A stretch of 64,000 nt of DNA, from positions 5,458,001 through 5,522,000 of the forward strand of contig NC_079876.1 in assembly GCF_029227915.1 (NCBI RefSeq), written 5' to 3'. Shown here in pieces: positions 1-12,948 of this stretch. How positions within the stretch are numbered: the stretch's first letter is position 1; each line of letters starts with the position of its first letter. The notes beneath the pieces were generated by a model, which was not told the DNA's origin, did not search any database, and worked only from the letters and a program-made list of their open reading frames with translations. A program made the translations under genes and the position numbers. This DNA is from Hydractinia symbiolongicarpus. Taxonomy: Eukaryota; Cnidaria; Hydrozoa; Anthoathecata; Hydractiniidae.

Positions 1-84
1 TATCGCTATTTCTTCAGCGCGCGATAACGACTAGGATTGGTCCCACAGTAAAGAATGACTTATTTATCTAAATTCTTAAATGAA

Positions 85-99
85 GCGCTACCACAGCGC
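85..99. repeat. A-type monomer hairpin GCGCT-ACCAC-AGCGC
   Basis: This is the first clear example of a perfect 5-bp GC-rich inverted repeat with a 5-base loop, present at the same place in most A-type monomers. Some A monomers carry GCGCCACCACAGCGC or GCGCTACAACAGCGC. In B-type monomers the left arm is mutated (GAGCTAACACAGCGC), so the stem is lost. Any function in folding or protein binding is inference. Confidence 0.7.
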
Positions 100-1859
100 C
101 CAGTGTAATCGCTGAGTTCCGGCAATCATATCAAATTGAAAAGAATGTTATTTCTTGGAGTCCAATTTTCTCATTTATCACATTTATTAGGTCACAGTCC
201 AAAGTTTTTTCAATTAAGTCCCACAGTCCATCGTTTCATTGTTAAAAGCGATGCAACCTAGTATTATCAAAAAAAATATCGCTAAATACATGTTGGTACG
301 AATATGTGAACCAACCGTTGTAACTCAAAGGGACTGACCCCGTTAGAAAGTCAATGAAATGTAGTTTTTGAGACTGTCGCTATTTTTTCAGCGCGCGCTA
401 ACGGCTAGGATTGGTCCCACAGTAAAAAAATGACTTTCTTTAGCTTAATTCTTAAATGAAGCGCTACAACAGCGCCCAGTGTAATCGCTGAGGTTCTGCA
501 ATTATGTCAAATTAAGAAGAATGTTATTTCTTGGAGTCCAATTGTCTCATTTATCACATTTATCAGGTCACAGTCCAAAATCAGTTCAATTAAGCACCAC
601 AGTCAATCGTTTCACGGTTAAAAGCGATGCAACCTAGTAATATCAGAAAAACAATTCGCTAAATACATGTTGGTACGAATATGTGACCCGACCGTTGTAA
701 CTCAAACGGACTGACGCCGTTAGAAAGTCAATGAAATGTAGTTTTTGAGACTTCGCTATTTTTTCAGCGCGCGCTAACGGCTAGGATTGGTCCCACAGTA
801 AAAAAAATGACTTTCTTTAGCTTAATTCTTAAATGAAGCGCTACAACAGCGCCCAGTGTGATCGCTGAGGTTCTGCAATTATGTCAAATTAAGAAGAATG
901 TTATTTCTTGGAGTCCAATTGTCTCCTTTATCACATTTATCAGGTGACAGTCCATAATCAGTTCAATTAAGTACCACAGTCAATCGTTTCACTGTTAAAA
1001 GCCATACAAGCTAGTAGTACCGGAAAAATATCCCGAAATACATGTTGGTACGAATATGTGACTCAACCGTTGTAACTCCAGCGGATTGATACTGTTAGAA
1101 AGTCAATGAAATGTAGTTTTTGAAACTGTCGCTATTTCTTCAGCGCGCGACAACGGCTAGGATTGGTCCCGCAGTAAAGAATGACTTTTTTATAATAATT
1201 TTTAATTGAAGCGCTACCACAGCGCCTAGTGTAATCGCTGAGTTTCGGTAATCATGTCAAATTAGGAAGAACGTTATTTCTTGGAGTCCCATTTTCTCAT
1301 TTATCACATTTATTAGGTCACAGTCCAAAGTTTGTTCAAGTAAGTCCCACAGTCAATCGTTTCATTGTTAAAAGCGATGCAACCTAGTAATATCAAAAAA
1401 AATATCGCTAAATACATGTTGGTACGAATATGTGACCCAACAGTTGTAACTCAAACGGACTGACACTTATAGAAAGACAATAAAATGTAGTTTTTGAAAC
1501 TATCGCTATTTCTTCAGCGCGCGATAACGACTAGGATTGGTCCCACAGTAAAGAATGACTTATTTATCTAAATTCTTAAATGAAGCGCTACCACAGCGCC
1601 CAGTGTAATCGCTGAGTTCCGGCAATCATATCAAATTGAAAAGAATGTTATTTCTTGGAGTCCAATTTTCTCATTTATCACATTTATTAGGTCACAGTCC
1701 AAAGTTTTTTCAATTAAGTCCCACAGTCCATCGTTTCATTGTTAAAAGCGATGCAACCTAGTATTATCAAAAAAAATATCGCTAAATACATGTTGGTACG
1801 AATATGTGAACCAACCGTTGTAACTCAAAGGGACTGACCCCGTTAGAAAGTCAATGAAG

Positions 1860-4460
1860 TGTAGTTTTTGAAACTGTCGCTTTTTCTTCAGCGCGCGAGA
1901 ACGGCTAGGATTGGTCCCACAGTAAAAAATGACTTATTTATCTAAATTTTTAAATGAAGCGCCACCACAGCGCCAAGTGTAATCGCTGAGTTTCGGCAAT
2001 CATGTCAAATTAAGAAGAATGTTATTTCTTAGAGTCCAATTGTCTCATTTATCACATTTATCAGGTCACAGTCCAAAATCAGTTCAATTAAGTACTACAG
2101 TCAATCGTTTCACCGTTAAAAGCGATGCAACCTAGTAATATCAGAAAAAAAATTCGCTAAATACATGTTGGTACGAATATGTGAACCGACCGTTGTAACT
2201 CAAACGGACTGACACCGTTAGAAAGTCAATGAAATGTAGTTTTTGAGACTGTCGCTATTTTTTCAGCGCGCGCTAACGGCTAGGATTGGTCCCACAGTAA
2301 AAAAATGACTTTCTTTAGCTTAATTGTTAAATGAAGCGCTACAACAGCGCCCAGTGTAATCGCTGAGGTTCCGCAATTATGTCAAATTAAGAAGAAGGTT
2401 ATTTCTTGGAGTCCAATTGTCTCCTTTATCACACTTATCAGGTGACAGTCCATAATCAGTTCAATTAAGTACCACAGTCAATCGTTTCACTGTTAAAAGC
2501 CATACAACCTAGTAGTACCGGAAAAATATCCCGAAATACATGTTGGCACGAATATGTGACTCAACCGTTGTAACTCCAGCGGATTGATACTGTTAGAAAG
2601 TCAATGAAATGTAGTTTTTGAAACTGTCGCTATTTCTTCAGCGCGCGACAACCGCTAGGATTGGTCCCGCAGTAAAGAATGACTTTTTTATATTAATTTT
2701 TAATTGAAGCGCTACCACAGCGCCCAGTGTAATCGCTGAGTTTCGGTAATCATGTCAAATTAGGAAGAATGTTATTTCTTGGAGTCCCATTTTCTCATTT
2801 ATCACATTTATTAGGTCACAGTCCAAAGTTTGTTCAAGTAAGTCCCACAGTCAATCGTTTCATTGTTAAAAGCGATGCCACCTAGTAATATCAAAAAAAA
2901 ATATCGCTAATTACATGTTGGTACGAATATGTGACCAAACAGTTGTAACTCAAACGGACTGACACTGTTAGAAAGACAATGAAATGTAGTTTTTGAAACT
3001 ATCGCTATTTCTTCAGCGCGCGATAACGGCTAGGATTGGTCCCACAGTAAAAAATGACTTATTTATCAAAATTTTTAAATGAAGCGCCACCACATCGCCA
3101 AGTGTAATCGCTGAGTTTCGGCAATCCCGTCAAATTAAGAAGAATGTTATTTCTTAGAGTCCAATTGTCTCATTTATCACATTTATCAGGTCACAGTCCA
3201 AAGTTTTTTCAATTAAGTCCCACAGTCCATCGTTTCATTGTTAAAAGCGATGCAACCTAGTATTATCAAAAAAAATATCGCTAAATACATGTTGGTACGA
3301 ATATGTGAACCAACCGTTGTAACTCAAAGGGACTGACCCCGTTAGAAAGTCAATGAAGTGTAGTTTTTGAAACTGTCGCTTTTTCTTCAGCGCGCGAGAA
3401 CGGCTAGGATTGGTCCCACAGTAAAAAATGACTTATTTATCTAAATTTTTAAATGAAGCGCCACCACAGCGCCAAGTGTAATCGCTGAGTTTCGGCAATC
3501 ATGTCAAATTAAGAAGAATCTTATTTCTTAGAGTCCAATTGTCTCATTTATCACATTTATCAGGTCACAGTCCAAAATCAGTTCAATTAAGTACTACAGT
3601 CAATCGTTTCACCGTTAAAAGCGATGCAACCTAGTAATATCAGAAAAACAATTCGCTAAATACATGTTGGTACGAATATGTGAACCGACCGTTGTAACTC
3701 AAACGGACTGACACCGTTAGAAAGTCAATGAAATGTAGTTTTTGAGACTGTCGCTATTTTTTCAGCGCGCGCTAACGGCTAGGATTGGTCCCACAGTAAA
3801 AAAATGACTTTCTTTAGCTTAATTCTTAAATGAAGCGCTACAACAGCGCCCAGTGTGATCGCTGAGGTTCCGCAATTATGTCAAATTAAGAAGAAGGTTA
3901 TTTCTTGGAGTCCAATTGTCTCCTTTATCACACTTATCAGGTGACAGTCCATAATCAGTTCAATTAAGTACCACAGTCAATCGTTTCACTGTTAAAAGCC
4001 ATACAACCTAGTAGTACCGGAAAAATATCCCGAAATACATGTTGGCACGAATATGTGACTCAACCGTTGTAACTCCAGCGGATTGATACTGTTAGAAAGT
4101 CAATGAAATGTAGTTTTTGAAACTGTCGCTATTTCTTCAGCGCGCGACAACCGCTAGGATTGGTCCCGCAGTAAAGAATGACTTTTTTATATTAATTTTT
4201 AATTGAAGCGCTACCACAGCGCCCAGTGTAATCGCTGAGTTTCGGTAATCATGTCAAATTAGGAAGAATGTTATTTCTTGGAGTCCCATTTTCTCATTTA
4301 TCACATTTATTAGGTCACAGTCCAAAGTTTGTTCAAGTAAGTCCCACAGTCAATCGTTTCATTGTTAAAAGCGATGCCACCTAGTAATATCAAAAAAAAA
4401 TATCGCTAATTACATGTTGGTACGAATATGTGACCCAACAGTTGTAACTCAAACGGACTG
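1860..4460. repeat. Four-monomer higher-order repeat, 1,499-bp period
   Basis: The monomers at 1877, 2252 and 2627 reappear nearly unchanged at 3376, 3751 and 4126. Shared private variants include GCGCGAGAACGG in the first and GACAACCGC in the third. Identity to the second copy breaks near 4,465. The monomer at 1-358 is likewise repeated at 1501-1858 with a single visible change, giving the same ~1.5-kb spacing. The monomer at 3002-3375 is a hybrid: its first part follows the GCGCCAAGTG variant, and its second part follows the variant seen at 1681-1858. Confidence 0.85.
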
Positions 4461-7240
4461 ACACCGTTAGAAAGTCAATGAAATGTAGTTTTTGAGACTT
4501 CGCTATTTTTTCAGCGCGCGCTAACGCCTAGGATTGGTCCCACAGTAAAGAAAATAACTTTCTTTAGCTTCATTCTTAAATGAAGCGCTACGACAGCGCC
4601 CAGTGTGATCGCTGAGGTTCCGCAATTATGTCAAATTAAGAAGAATGTTATTTCTTGGAGTCCAATTGTCTCCTTTATCACATTTATCAGGTGACAGTCC
4701 ATAATCAGTTCAATTAAGTACCACAGTCAATTGTTTCACTGTTAAAAGCCATACAACCTAGCAGTACCGGAAAAATATCCTGAAATACATGTTGGTACGA
4801 ATATGTGACTCAACCGTTGTAACTCCAGCGGATTGATACTGTTAGAAAGTCAATGAAATGTAATTTTTGAAACTGTCGCTATTTCTTCAGCGCGCGACAA
4901 CCGCTAGGATTGGTCCCGCAGTAAAGAATGACTTTTTTATATTAATTTTTAATTGAAGCGCTACCACAGCGCCCAGTGTAATCGCTGAGTTTCGGTAATC
5001 ATGTCAAAGTAGGAAGAATGTTATTTCTTGGGGTCCCATTTTCTCATTTATCACATTTATTAGGTCACAGTCCAAAGTTTGTTCAAGTAAGTCCCACAGT
5101 CAATCGTTTCATTGTTAAAAGCGATGCCACCTAGTAATATCAAAAAAAAATATCGCTAAATACATGTTGGTACGAATATGTGACCCAACAGTTGTAACTC
5201 AAACGGACTGACACTGTTAGAAAGACAATGAAATGTAGTTTTTGAAACTATCGCTATTTCTTCAGCGCGCGATAACGGCTAGGATTGGTCCCACAGTAAA
5301 AAATGACTTATTTATCTAAATTTTTAAATGAAGCGCCACCACAGCGCCAAGTGTAATCGCTGAGTTTCGGCAATCATGTCAAATTAAGAAGAATCTTATT
5401 TCTTAGAGTCCAATTGTCTCATTTATCACATTTATCAGGTCACAGTCCAAAATCAGTTCAATTAAGTACTACAGTCAATCGTTTCACCGTTAAAAGCGAT
5501 GCAACCTAGTAATATCAGAAAAACAATTCGCTAAATACATGTTGGTACGAATATGTGAACCGACCGTTGTAACTCAAACGGACTGACACCGTTAGAAAGT
5601 CAATGAAATGTAGTTTTTGAGACTGTCGCTATTTTTTCAGCGCGCGCTAACGGCTAGGATTGGTCCCACAGTAAAAAAATGACTTTCTTTAGCTTAATTC
5701 TTAAATGAAGCGCTACAACAGCGCCCAGTGTGATCGCTGAGGTTCCGCAATTATGTCAAATTAAGAAGAAGGTTATTTCTTGGAGTCCAATTGTCTCCTT
5801 TATCACACTTATCAGGTGACAGTCCATAATCAGTTCAATTAAGTACCACAGTCAATCGTTTCACTGTTAAAAGCCATACAACCTAGTAGTACCGGAAAAA
5901 TATCCCGAAATACATGTTGGCACGAATATGTGACTCAACCGTTGTAACTCCAGCGGATTGATACTGTTAGAAAGTCAATGAAATGTAGTTTTTGAAACTG
6001 TCGCTATTTCTTCAGCGCGCGACAACCGCTAGGATTGGTCCCGCAGTAAAGAATGACTTTTTTATATTAATTTTTAATTGAAGCGCTACCACAGCGCCCA
6101 GTGTAATCGCTGAGTTTCGGTAATCATGTCAAATTAGGAAGAATGTTATTTCTTGGAGTCCCATTTTCTCATTTATCACATTTATTAGGTCACAGTCCAA
6201 AGTTTGTTCAAGTAAGTCCCACAGTCAATCGTTTCATTGTTAAAAGCGATGCCACCTAGTAATATCAAAAAAAAATATCGCTAATTACATGTTGGTACGA
6301 ATATGTGACCCAACAGTTGTAACTCAAACGGACTGACACCGTTAGAAAGTCAATGAAATGTAGTTTTTGAGACTTCGCTATTTTTTCAGCGCGCGCTAAC
6401 GCCTAGGATTGGTCCCACAGTAAAGAAAATAACTTTCTTTAGCTTCATTCTTAAATGAAGCGCTACGACAGCGCCCAGTGTGATCGCTGAGGTTCCGCAA
6501 TTATGTCAAATTAAGAAGAATGTTATTTCTTGGAGTCCAATTGTCTCCTTTATCACATTTATCAGGTGACAGTCCATAATCAGTTCAATTAAGTACCACA
6601 GTCAATTGTTTCACTGTTAAAAGCCATACAACCTAGCAGTACCGGAAAAATATCCTGAAATACATGTTGGTACGAATATGTGACTCAACCGTTGTAACTC
6701 CAGCGGATTGATACTGTTAGAAAGTCAATGAAATGTAATTTTTGAAACTGTCGCTATTTCTTCAGCGCGCGACAACCGCTAGGATTGGTCCCGCAGTAAA
6801 GAATGACTTTTTTATATTAATTTTTAATTGAAGCGCTACCACAGCGCCCAGTGTAATCGCTGAGTTTCGGTAATCATGTCAAAGTAGGAAGAATGTTATT
6901 TCTTGGGGTCCCATTTTCTCATTTATCACATTTATTAGGTCACAGTCCAAAGTTTGTTCAAGTAAGTCCCACAGTCAATCGTTTCATTGTTAAAAGCGAT
7001 GCCACCTAGTAATATCAAAAAAAAATATCGCTAAATACATGTTGGTACGAATATGTGACCCAACAGTTGTAACTCAAACGGACTGACACTGTTAGAAAGA
7101 CAATGAAATGTAGTTTTTGAAACTATCGCTATTTCTTCAGCGCGCGATAACGGCTAGGATTGGTCCCACAGTAAAAAATGACTTATTTATCTAAATTTTT
7201 AAATGAAGCGCCACCACAGCGCCAAGTGTAATCGCTGAGT
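3376..7240. repeat. Five-monomer higher-order repeat, 1,875-bp period, two copies
   Basis: Monomer starts 3376, 3751, 4126, 4500 and 4876 are mirrored at 5251, 5626, 6001, 6375 and 6751. Diagnostic shared variants are GAAGAATCTTATTTCTT in the first monomer, GACTTCGC with AAAGAAAATAACTT in the fourth, and GTAATTTTTG ahead of the fifth. The copies part near 7,245, where CCCGTC replaces ATGTC. This block overlaps the second copy of the preceding four-monomer unit, so amplification happened in successive, differently phased steps. Confidence 0.88.
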
Positions 7241-8622
7241 TTCGGCAATCCCGTCAAATTAGGAAGAATGTTATTTCTTAGAGTCCAATTGTCTCATTTA
7301 TCACATTTATCAGGTCACAGTCCAAAATCAGTTCAATTAAGTACCACAGTCAATCGTTTCACGGTTAAAAGCGATGCAACCTAGTAATATCAGAAAAACA
7401 ATTCGCTAAATACATGTTGGTACGAATATGTGACCCAACCGTTGTAACTCAAACGGACTGACACCGTTAGAAAGTCACTGAAATAAAGTTTTTGAGACTT
7501 CGCTATTTTTTCAGCGCGCGCTAACGGCTAGGATTGGTCCCACAGTAAAGAAAATAACTTTCTTTAGCTTAATTCTTAAATGAAGCGCTACAACAGCGCC
7601 CAGTGTGATCGCTGAGGTTCCGCAATTATGTCAAATTAAGAAGAATGTTATTTCTTGGAGTCCAATTGTCTCCTTTATCACATTTATCAGGTGACAGTCC
7701 ATAATCAGTTCAATTAAGTACCACAGTCAATCGTTTCACTGTTAAAAGCCATACAACCTAGTAGTACCGGAAAAATATCCCGAAATACATGTTGGTACGA
7801 ATATGTGACTCAACCGTTGTAACTCCAGCGGATTGATACTGTTAGAAAGTCAATGAAATGTAGTTTTTGAAACTGTCGCTATTTCTTCAGCGCGCGACAA
7901 CGGCTAGGATTGCTCCCGCAGTAAAGAATGACTTTTTTATATTAATTTTTAATTGAAGCGCTACCACAGCGCCCAGTGTAATCACTGAGTTCCGGCAATC
8001 ATGTCAAATTAAAAAGAATGTTGATTCTTAGAGTCTAATTTTCTCATTTATCACATTTATTAGGTCACAGTCCAAAGTTTGTTCAAGTAAGTCCCACAGT
8101 CAATCGTTTCATTGTTAAAAGCAATGCAACCTAGTAATATCAAAAAAATATCGCTAAATACATGTTGGTACAAATATGTGACCCAACCGTTGTAACTCAA
8201 ACGGACTGACCCCGTTAGAAAGTCAATGAAATGTAGTTTTTGAAACTGTCGCTTTTTCTTCTGCGCGCGATAACGGCTAGGATTGGTCCCGCAGTAAAAA
8301 ATGCATTTTTTATCTTAATTTTTAATTGAAGCGCTACCACAGCGTCCAGTGCAATCGCTGAGTTTCGGCAATCATTTCAAATTAAGAAGAATGCTATTTC
8401 TTGGAGTCCACTTGTCTCACTTATAACATTTATAAGATCACAGTCCAAAATCAGTTCAATTAAGTACCACAGTCAATCGTTTCACTTTTAAATGCCATAC
8501 AATTTAGTAGTACCGGAAAAATAGCACGAAATACATGTTGGTTCGAATGTGTGACTTTAACCGTTGTAGCTCAAACGGATTGATACTGCTAGAAAGACAA
8601 TGAAATGTAGTTTTGGAAACTG

Positions 8623-8916
8623 TCACTATTTCTTCAGCGCGCGATAACGGCTAGGATTGGTCCTACAGTAAAAAATGACTTTTTTTTAGCTTAATTCTTA
8701 AATGAATCGCTACCACAGCATCCAGTGTAATCGCTGAGTTCCGGCAATCACGTCAAAGTAAGAAGAATGTTATTTCTTGGAGTCCAATTCTCTCATTTAT
8801 CACATTTATCAGGTCACATCGCTAAATACATGTTGGTACGAATGGGGGACCCAACCGTTGTAACTCAAACGGACTGAAACCGTTAGAAAGTCAATGAAAT
8901 GTAGTTTTTGAAACTG
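8623..8916. repeat. Shortened 294-bp satellite monomer (first copy)
   Basis: This monomer runs normally as far as ATCAGGTCAC, then jumps straight to ATCGCTAAATACATG, losing about 78 bases that in other monomers hold the AGTCCAAA...CAATTAAG...AAAGCGATG segment. The same deletion recurs in the monomer at 10412-10705, 1,789 bases later, so it was copied with its neighbours rather than arising twice. Confidence 0.85.
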
Positions 8917-10411
8917 TCGATATTTCTTCAGCGCGCGATAACGGTTAAGATTGGTCCCACAGTAAAGAATTACTTATTTATCTTAATTTTTAATTGAAGC
9001 GCTACACAGCAGTGCGCAGTGCAATCGCTGAGTTTCGGCAATTATTTCAAATTAAGAAGAATGCTATTTCTTGGTGTCCACTTGTCTCAATTATAACATT
9101 TATAAGGTCACAGTCCAAAATCAGTTCAATTTAGTACCACAGTCAATTGTTTCACTGTTAAAAGCTGCAACCTAGTAATATGAGAAACATAGCGCTAAAT
9201 ACATGTTGCTACGAAAATGTGACGCAACCGTTGTAACTGAAGTGGATTGATACCGGTAGAAAGTCAATGAAATGTAGTTTTTGAAACTGTCGATATTTCT
9301 TCAGCGCGCGATAACGGTTAAAATTGGTCCCACAGTAAAGAATTACTTATTTATCTTAATTTTTAATTGAAGCGCTACCACAGCGCGCAGTGCAATCGCT
9401 GAGATTCGGCAATTATTTCAAATTGAGAAGAATGCTATTTCTTGGTGTCCACTTGTCTCAATTATAACATTTATAAGGTCACAGTCCAAAATCAGTTCAA
9501 TTTAGTACCACAGTCAATTGTTTCACTGTTAAAAGCTGCAACCTAGTAATATGAGAAAAATATCGCTAAATACATGTTGCTACGAATATGTGACGCAACC
9601 GTTGTAACTGAAGTGGATTGATACCGGTAGAAAGTCAATGAAATGTAGTTTTTGAAACTGTCGCTTTTTCTTCAGCGCGCGATAACGGCTAGAATTGGTC
9701 CCGCAGTAAAAAATGCATTTTTTATCTTAATTTTTAATTGAAGCGCTACCACAGCGTCCAGTGCAATCGCTGAGTTTCGGCAATCATTTCAAATTAAGAA
9801 GAATGCTATTTCTTGGAGTCCACTTGTCTCACTTATAACATTTATAAGATCACAGTCCAAAATCAGTTCAATTAAGTACCACAGTCAATCGTTTCACGGT
9901 TAAAAGCGATGCAACCTAGTAACATCAGAAAAACAATTCGCTAAATACATGTTGGTACAAATATGTGACCCAACCGTTGTAACTCAAACAGACTGACGCC
10001 GTTAGAAAGTCAATGAAATGTAGTTTTTGAGACTGTCGCTATTTCTTCAGCGCGCGCTAACGCCTAAGATTTGTCCCACAGTAAAAAAATGACTTTCTTT
10101 AGCTTAATTCTTAAATGAAGCGCTACAACAGTGCCCAGTGTAATCGCTGTGGTTCCGCAATCATGTCAAATTAAGAAGAATGTTATTTCTTTGAGTCCAA
10201 TTGTCTCCTTTATCACATTTATCATGTGACAGTCCATAATCAGTTCAATTAAGTACCACAGTCAATCGTTTCACTTTTAAATGCCATACAATTTAGTAGT
10301 ACCGGAAAAATAGCACGAAATACATGTTGGTTCGAATGTGTGACTTTAACCGTTGTAGCTCAAACGGATTGATACTGCTAGAAAGACAATGAAATGTAGT
10401 TTTGGAAACTG

Positions 10412-10705
10412 TCACTATTTCTTCAGCGCGCGATAACGGCTAGGATTGGTCCCACAGTAAAAAATGACTTTTTTTTAGCTTAATTCTTAAATGAATCGCT
10501 ACCACAGCGTCCAGTGTAATCGCTGAGTTCCGGCAATCACGTCAAAGTAAGAAGAATGTTATTTCCTGGAGTCCAATTCTCTCATTTATCACATTTATCA
10601 GGTCACATCGCTAAATACATGTTGGTACGAATAGGGGACCCAACCGTTGTAACTCAAACGCACTGAAACCGTTAGAAAGTCAATGAAATGTAGTTTTTGA
10701 AACTG
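10412..10705. repeat. Shortened 294-bp satellite monomer (second copy)
   Basis: Carries the same ~78-base internal deletion and the same TGTCACTATT start as the monomer at 8623. The following monomer (10706) also matches the one at 8917, with a GTCGATATT start and CGGTTAAGATT. Together they show duplication of a multi-monomer block 1,789 bp long. Confidence 0.85.
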
Positions 10706-12948
10706 TCGATATTTCTTCAGCACGCGATAACGGTTAAGATTGGTCCCACAGTAAAGAAATAACTATTTATCTTAATTTTTAATTGAAGCGCTACCACAGC
10801 GCGCAGTGCAATCGCTGAGTTTCGGCAATTATTTCAAATTAAGAAGAATGCTATTTCTTCGTGTCCACTTGTCTCACTTATAACATTTATAAAGTCACAG
10901 TCCAAAATCAGTTCAATTTAGTACCACAGTCAATTTTTTCACTGTTAAAAGCTGCAACCTAGTAATATGAGAAAAATATCGCTAAATACATGTTGCTACG
11001 AATATGTGACGCAACCGTTGTAACTGAAGTGGATTGATACCGGTAGAAAGTCAATGAAATGTAGTTTTTGAAACTGTCGCTATTTCTTCATCGCGCGATA
11101 ACTGCTAGGATTGGTCCCACAGTAAAAAATGACTTAACTAACTAAACTTTTAAATGAAACACTACCACAGCGCCCAGTGTAATCGCTGAGTTCCGGCAAT
11201 CACGTCAAATTAAGAAGAATGTTATTTCTTGGAATCCAATTGTCTCTTTTATAAAATTTTTCAGGTGACAGTCCAAAGTTAGTTCAATTAAGTCCCACAG
11301 TCAATCGTTTCATAGTTAAAAGCGATGCAACCTAGTAATATCAGATATATATCGCTAAATACATGTTGGTACTAGTGTGTGCACCAACCGTTGTTATTCA
11401 AACGGACTGACACCGTTAGAAATTCAATGAAATGTAGTTTTTGAATCTGTCGATATTTCTTCAGCGCGCGATAACGGCTAGGATTGGTCCCACAGTAAAG
11501 AATGACTTATTTATCTAAATTTTTAAATGAAGCGCCACCACAGCGCCAAGTGTAATCGCTGAGTTCCGGCAATCCCGTCAAATTAAGAAGAATGTTATTT
11601 CTTAGAGTCCAATTGTCTCATTTATCACATTTATCAGGTCACAGTCCAAAATCAGTTCAATTAAGTACCACAATCAATCATTTCACGGTTAAAAGCGATG
11701 CAACCTAGTAATATCAAAAAACAATATCGCTAAATTTATGTTGGTACGAATATGTGACCCAACCGTTGTAACTCAAACGGACTGAAACTGTTAGAAAGAC
11801 AATGAAATGTAGTTTTTGAAACTATCGCTACTTCCTCAGCGCGCGATAACGGCTAGGATTGGTCCCACAGTAAAGAATGACTTATTTATCTAAATTCTTA
11901 AATGAAGCGCTACCACAGCGCCCAGTGTAATCGCTGAGTTCCGGCAATCATATCAAATTAAGAAGAATGTTATTTCTTGGAGTCCAATTGTCTCCTTTAT
12001 CACATTTATCAGGTGACAGTCCATAATCAGTTCAATTAAGTACCACAGTCAATCGTTTCACTGTTAAAAGCCATACAACCTAGTAGTACCGGAAAAATAT
12101 CACGAAATACATGTTAGTTCGAATATGTGACTTTAACCGTTGTGGCTCAAACGGATTGATACTGTTAGAAAGACAATGAAATGTAGTTTTTGAGACTGTC
12201 GCTATTTCTTCAGCGCGCGCTAACGCCTAGGATTGGTCCCACAGTAAAAAAATGACTTTCTTTAGCTTAATTCCTAAATGAAGCGCTACAACAGCGCCCA
12301 GTGTAATCGCTGAGGTTCCGCAATCATGTCAAATTAAGAAGAATGTTATTTCTTGGAGTCCAATTGTCTCCTTTATCACATTTATTAGGTCTCAGTCCAA
12401 AGTTTGTTCAAGTAAGTCCCATAGTCAATCGTTTCATTGTTAAAAGCGACGCAACCTAGTAATATCAAAAAAAAATATCGCTAAATTCATGTTGGTACGA
12501 ATATGTGACCCAACCGTTGTAACTCAAACGGACTGAAACTGTTAGAAAGACAATGAAATGTAGTTTTTGAAACTATCGCTACTTCCTCAGCGCGCGATAA
12601 CGGCTAGGATTGGTCCCACAGTAAAGAATGACTTATTTATCTAAATTCTTAAATGAAGCGCTACCACAGCGCCCAGTGTAATCGCTGAGTTCCGGCAATC
12701 ATATCAAATTAAAAAGAATGTTATTTCTTGGAGTCCAATTTTCTCATTTATCACATTTATCAGGTGACAGTCCATAATCAGTTCAATTAAGTACCACAGT
12801 CAATCGTTTCACTGTTAAAAGCCATACAACCTAGTAGTACCGGAAAAATATCACGAAATACATGTTGGTACGAATATGTGACCCAACCGTTGTAACTCAA
12901 ACGGACTGAAACTGTTAGAAAGACAATGAAATGTAGTTTTTGAAACTG

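Noticed and set aside
200-380. Hammerhead-like CTGA...GAAA (ACTGACACCGTTAGAAAGTC) in each monomer
   Set aside because: The core needs CTGANGA; here it is CTGACAC or CTGATAC, and stem II cannot form.
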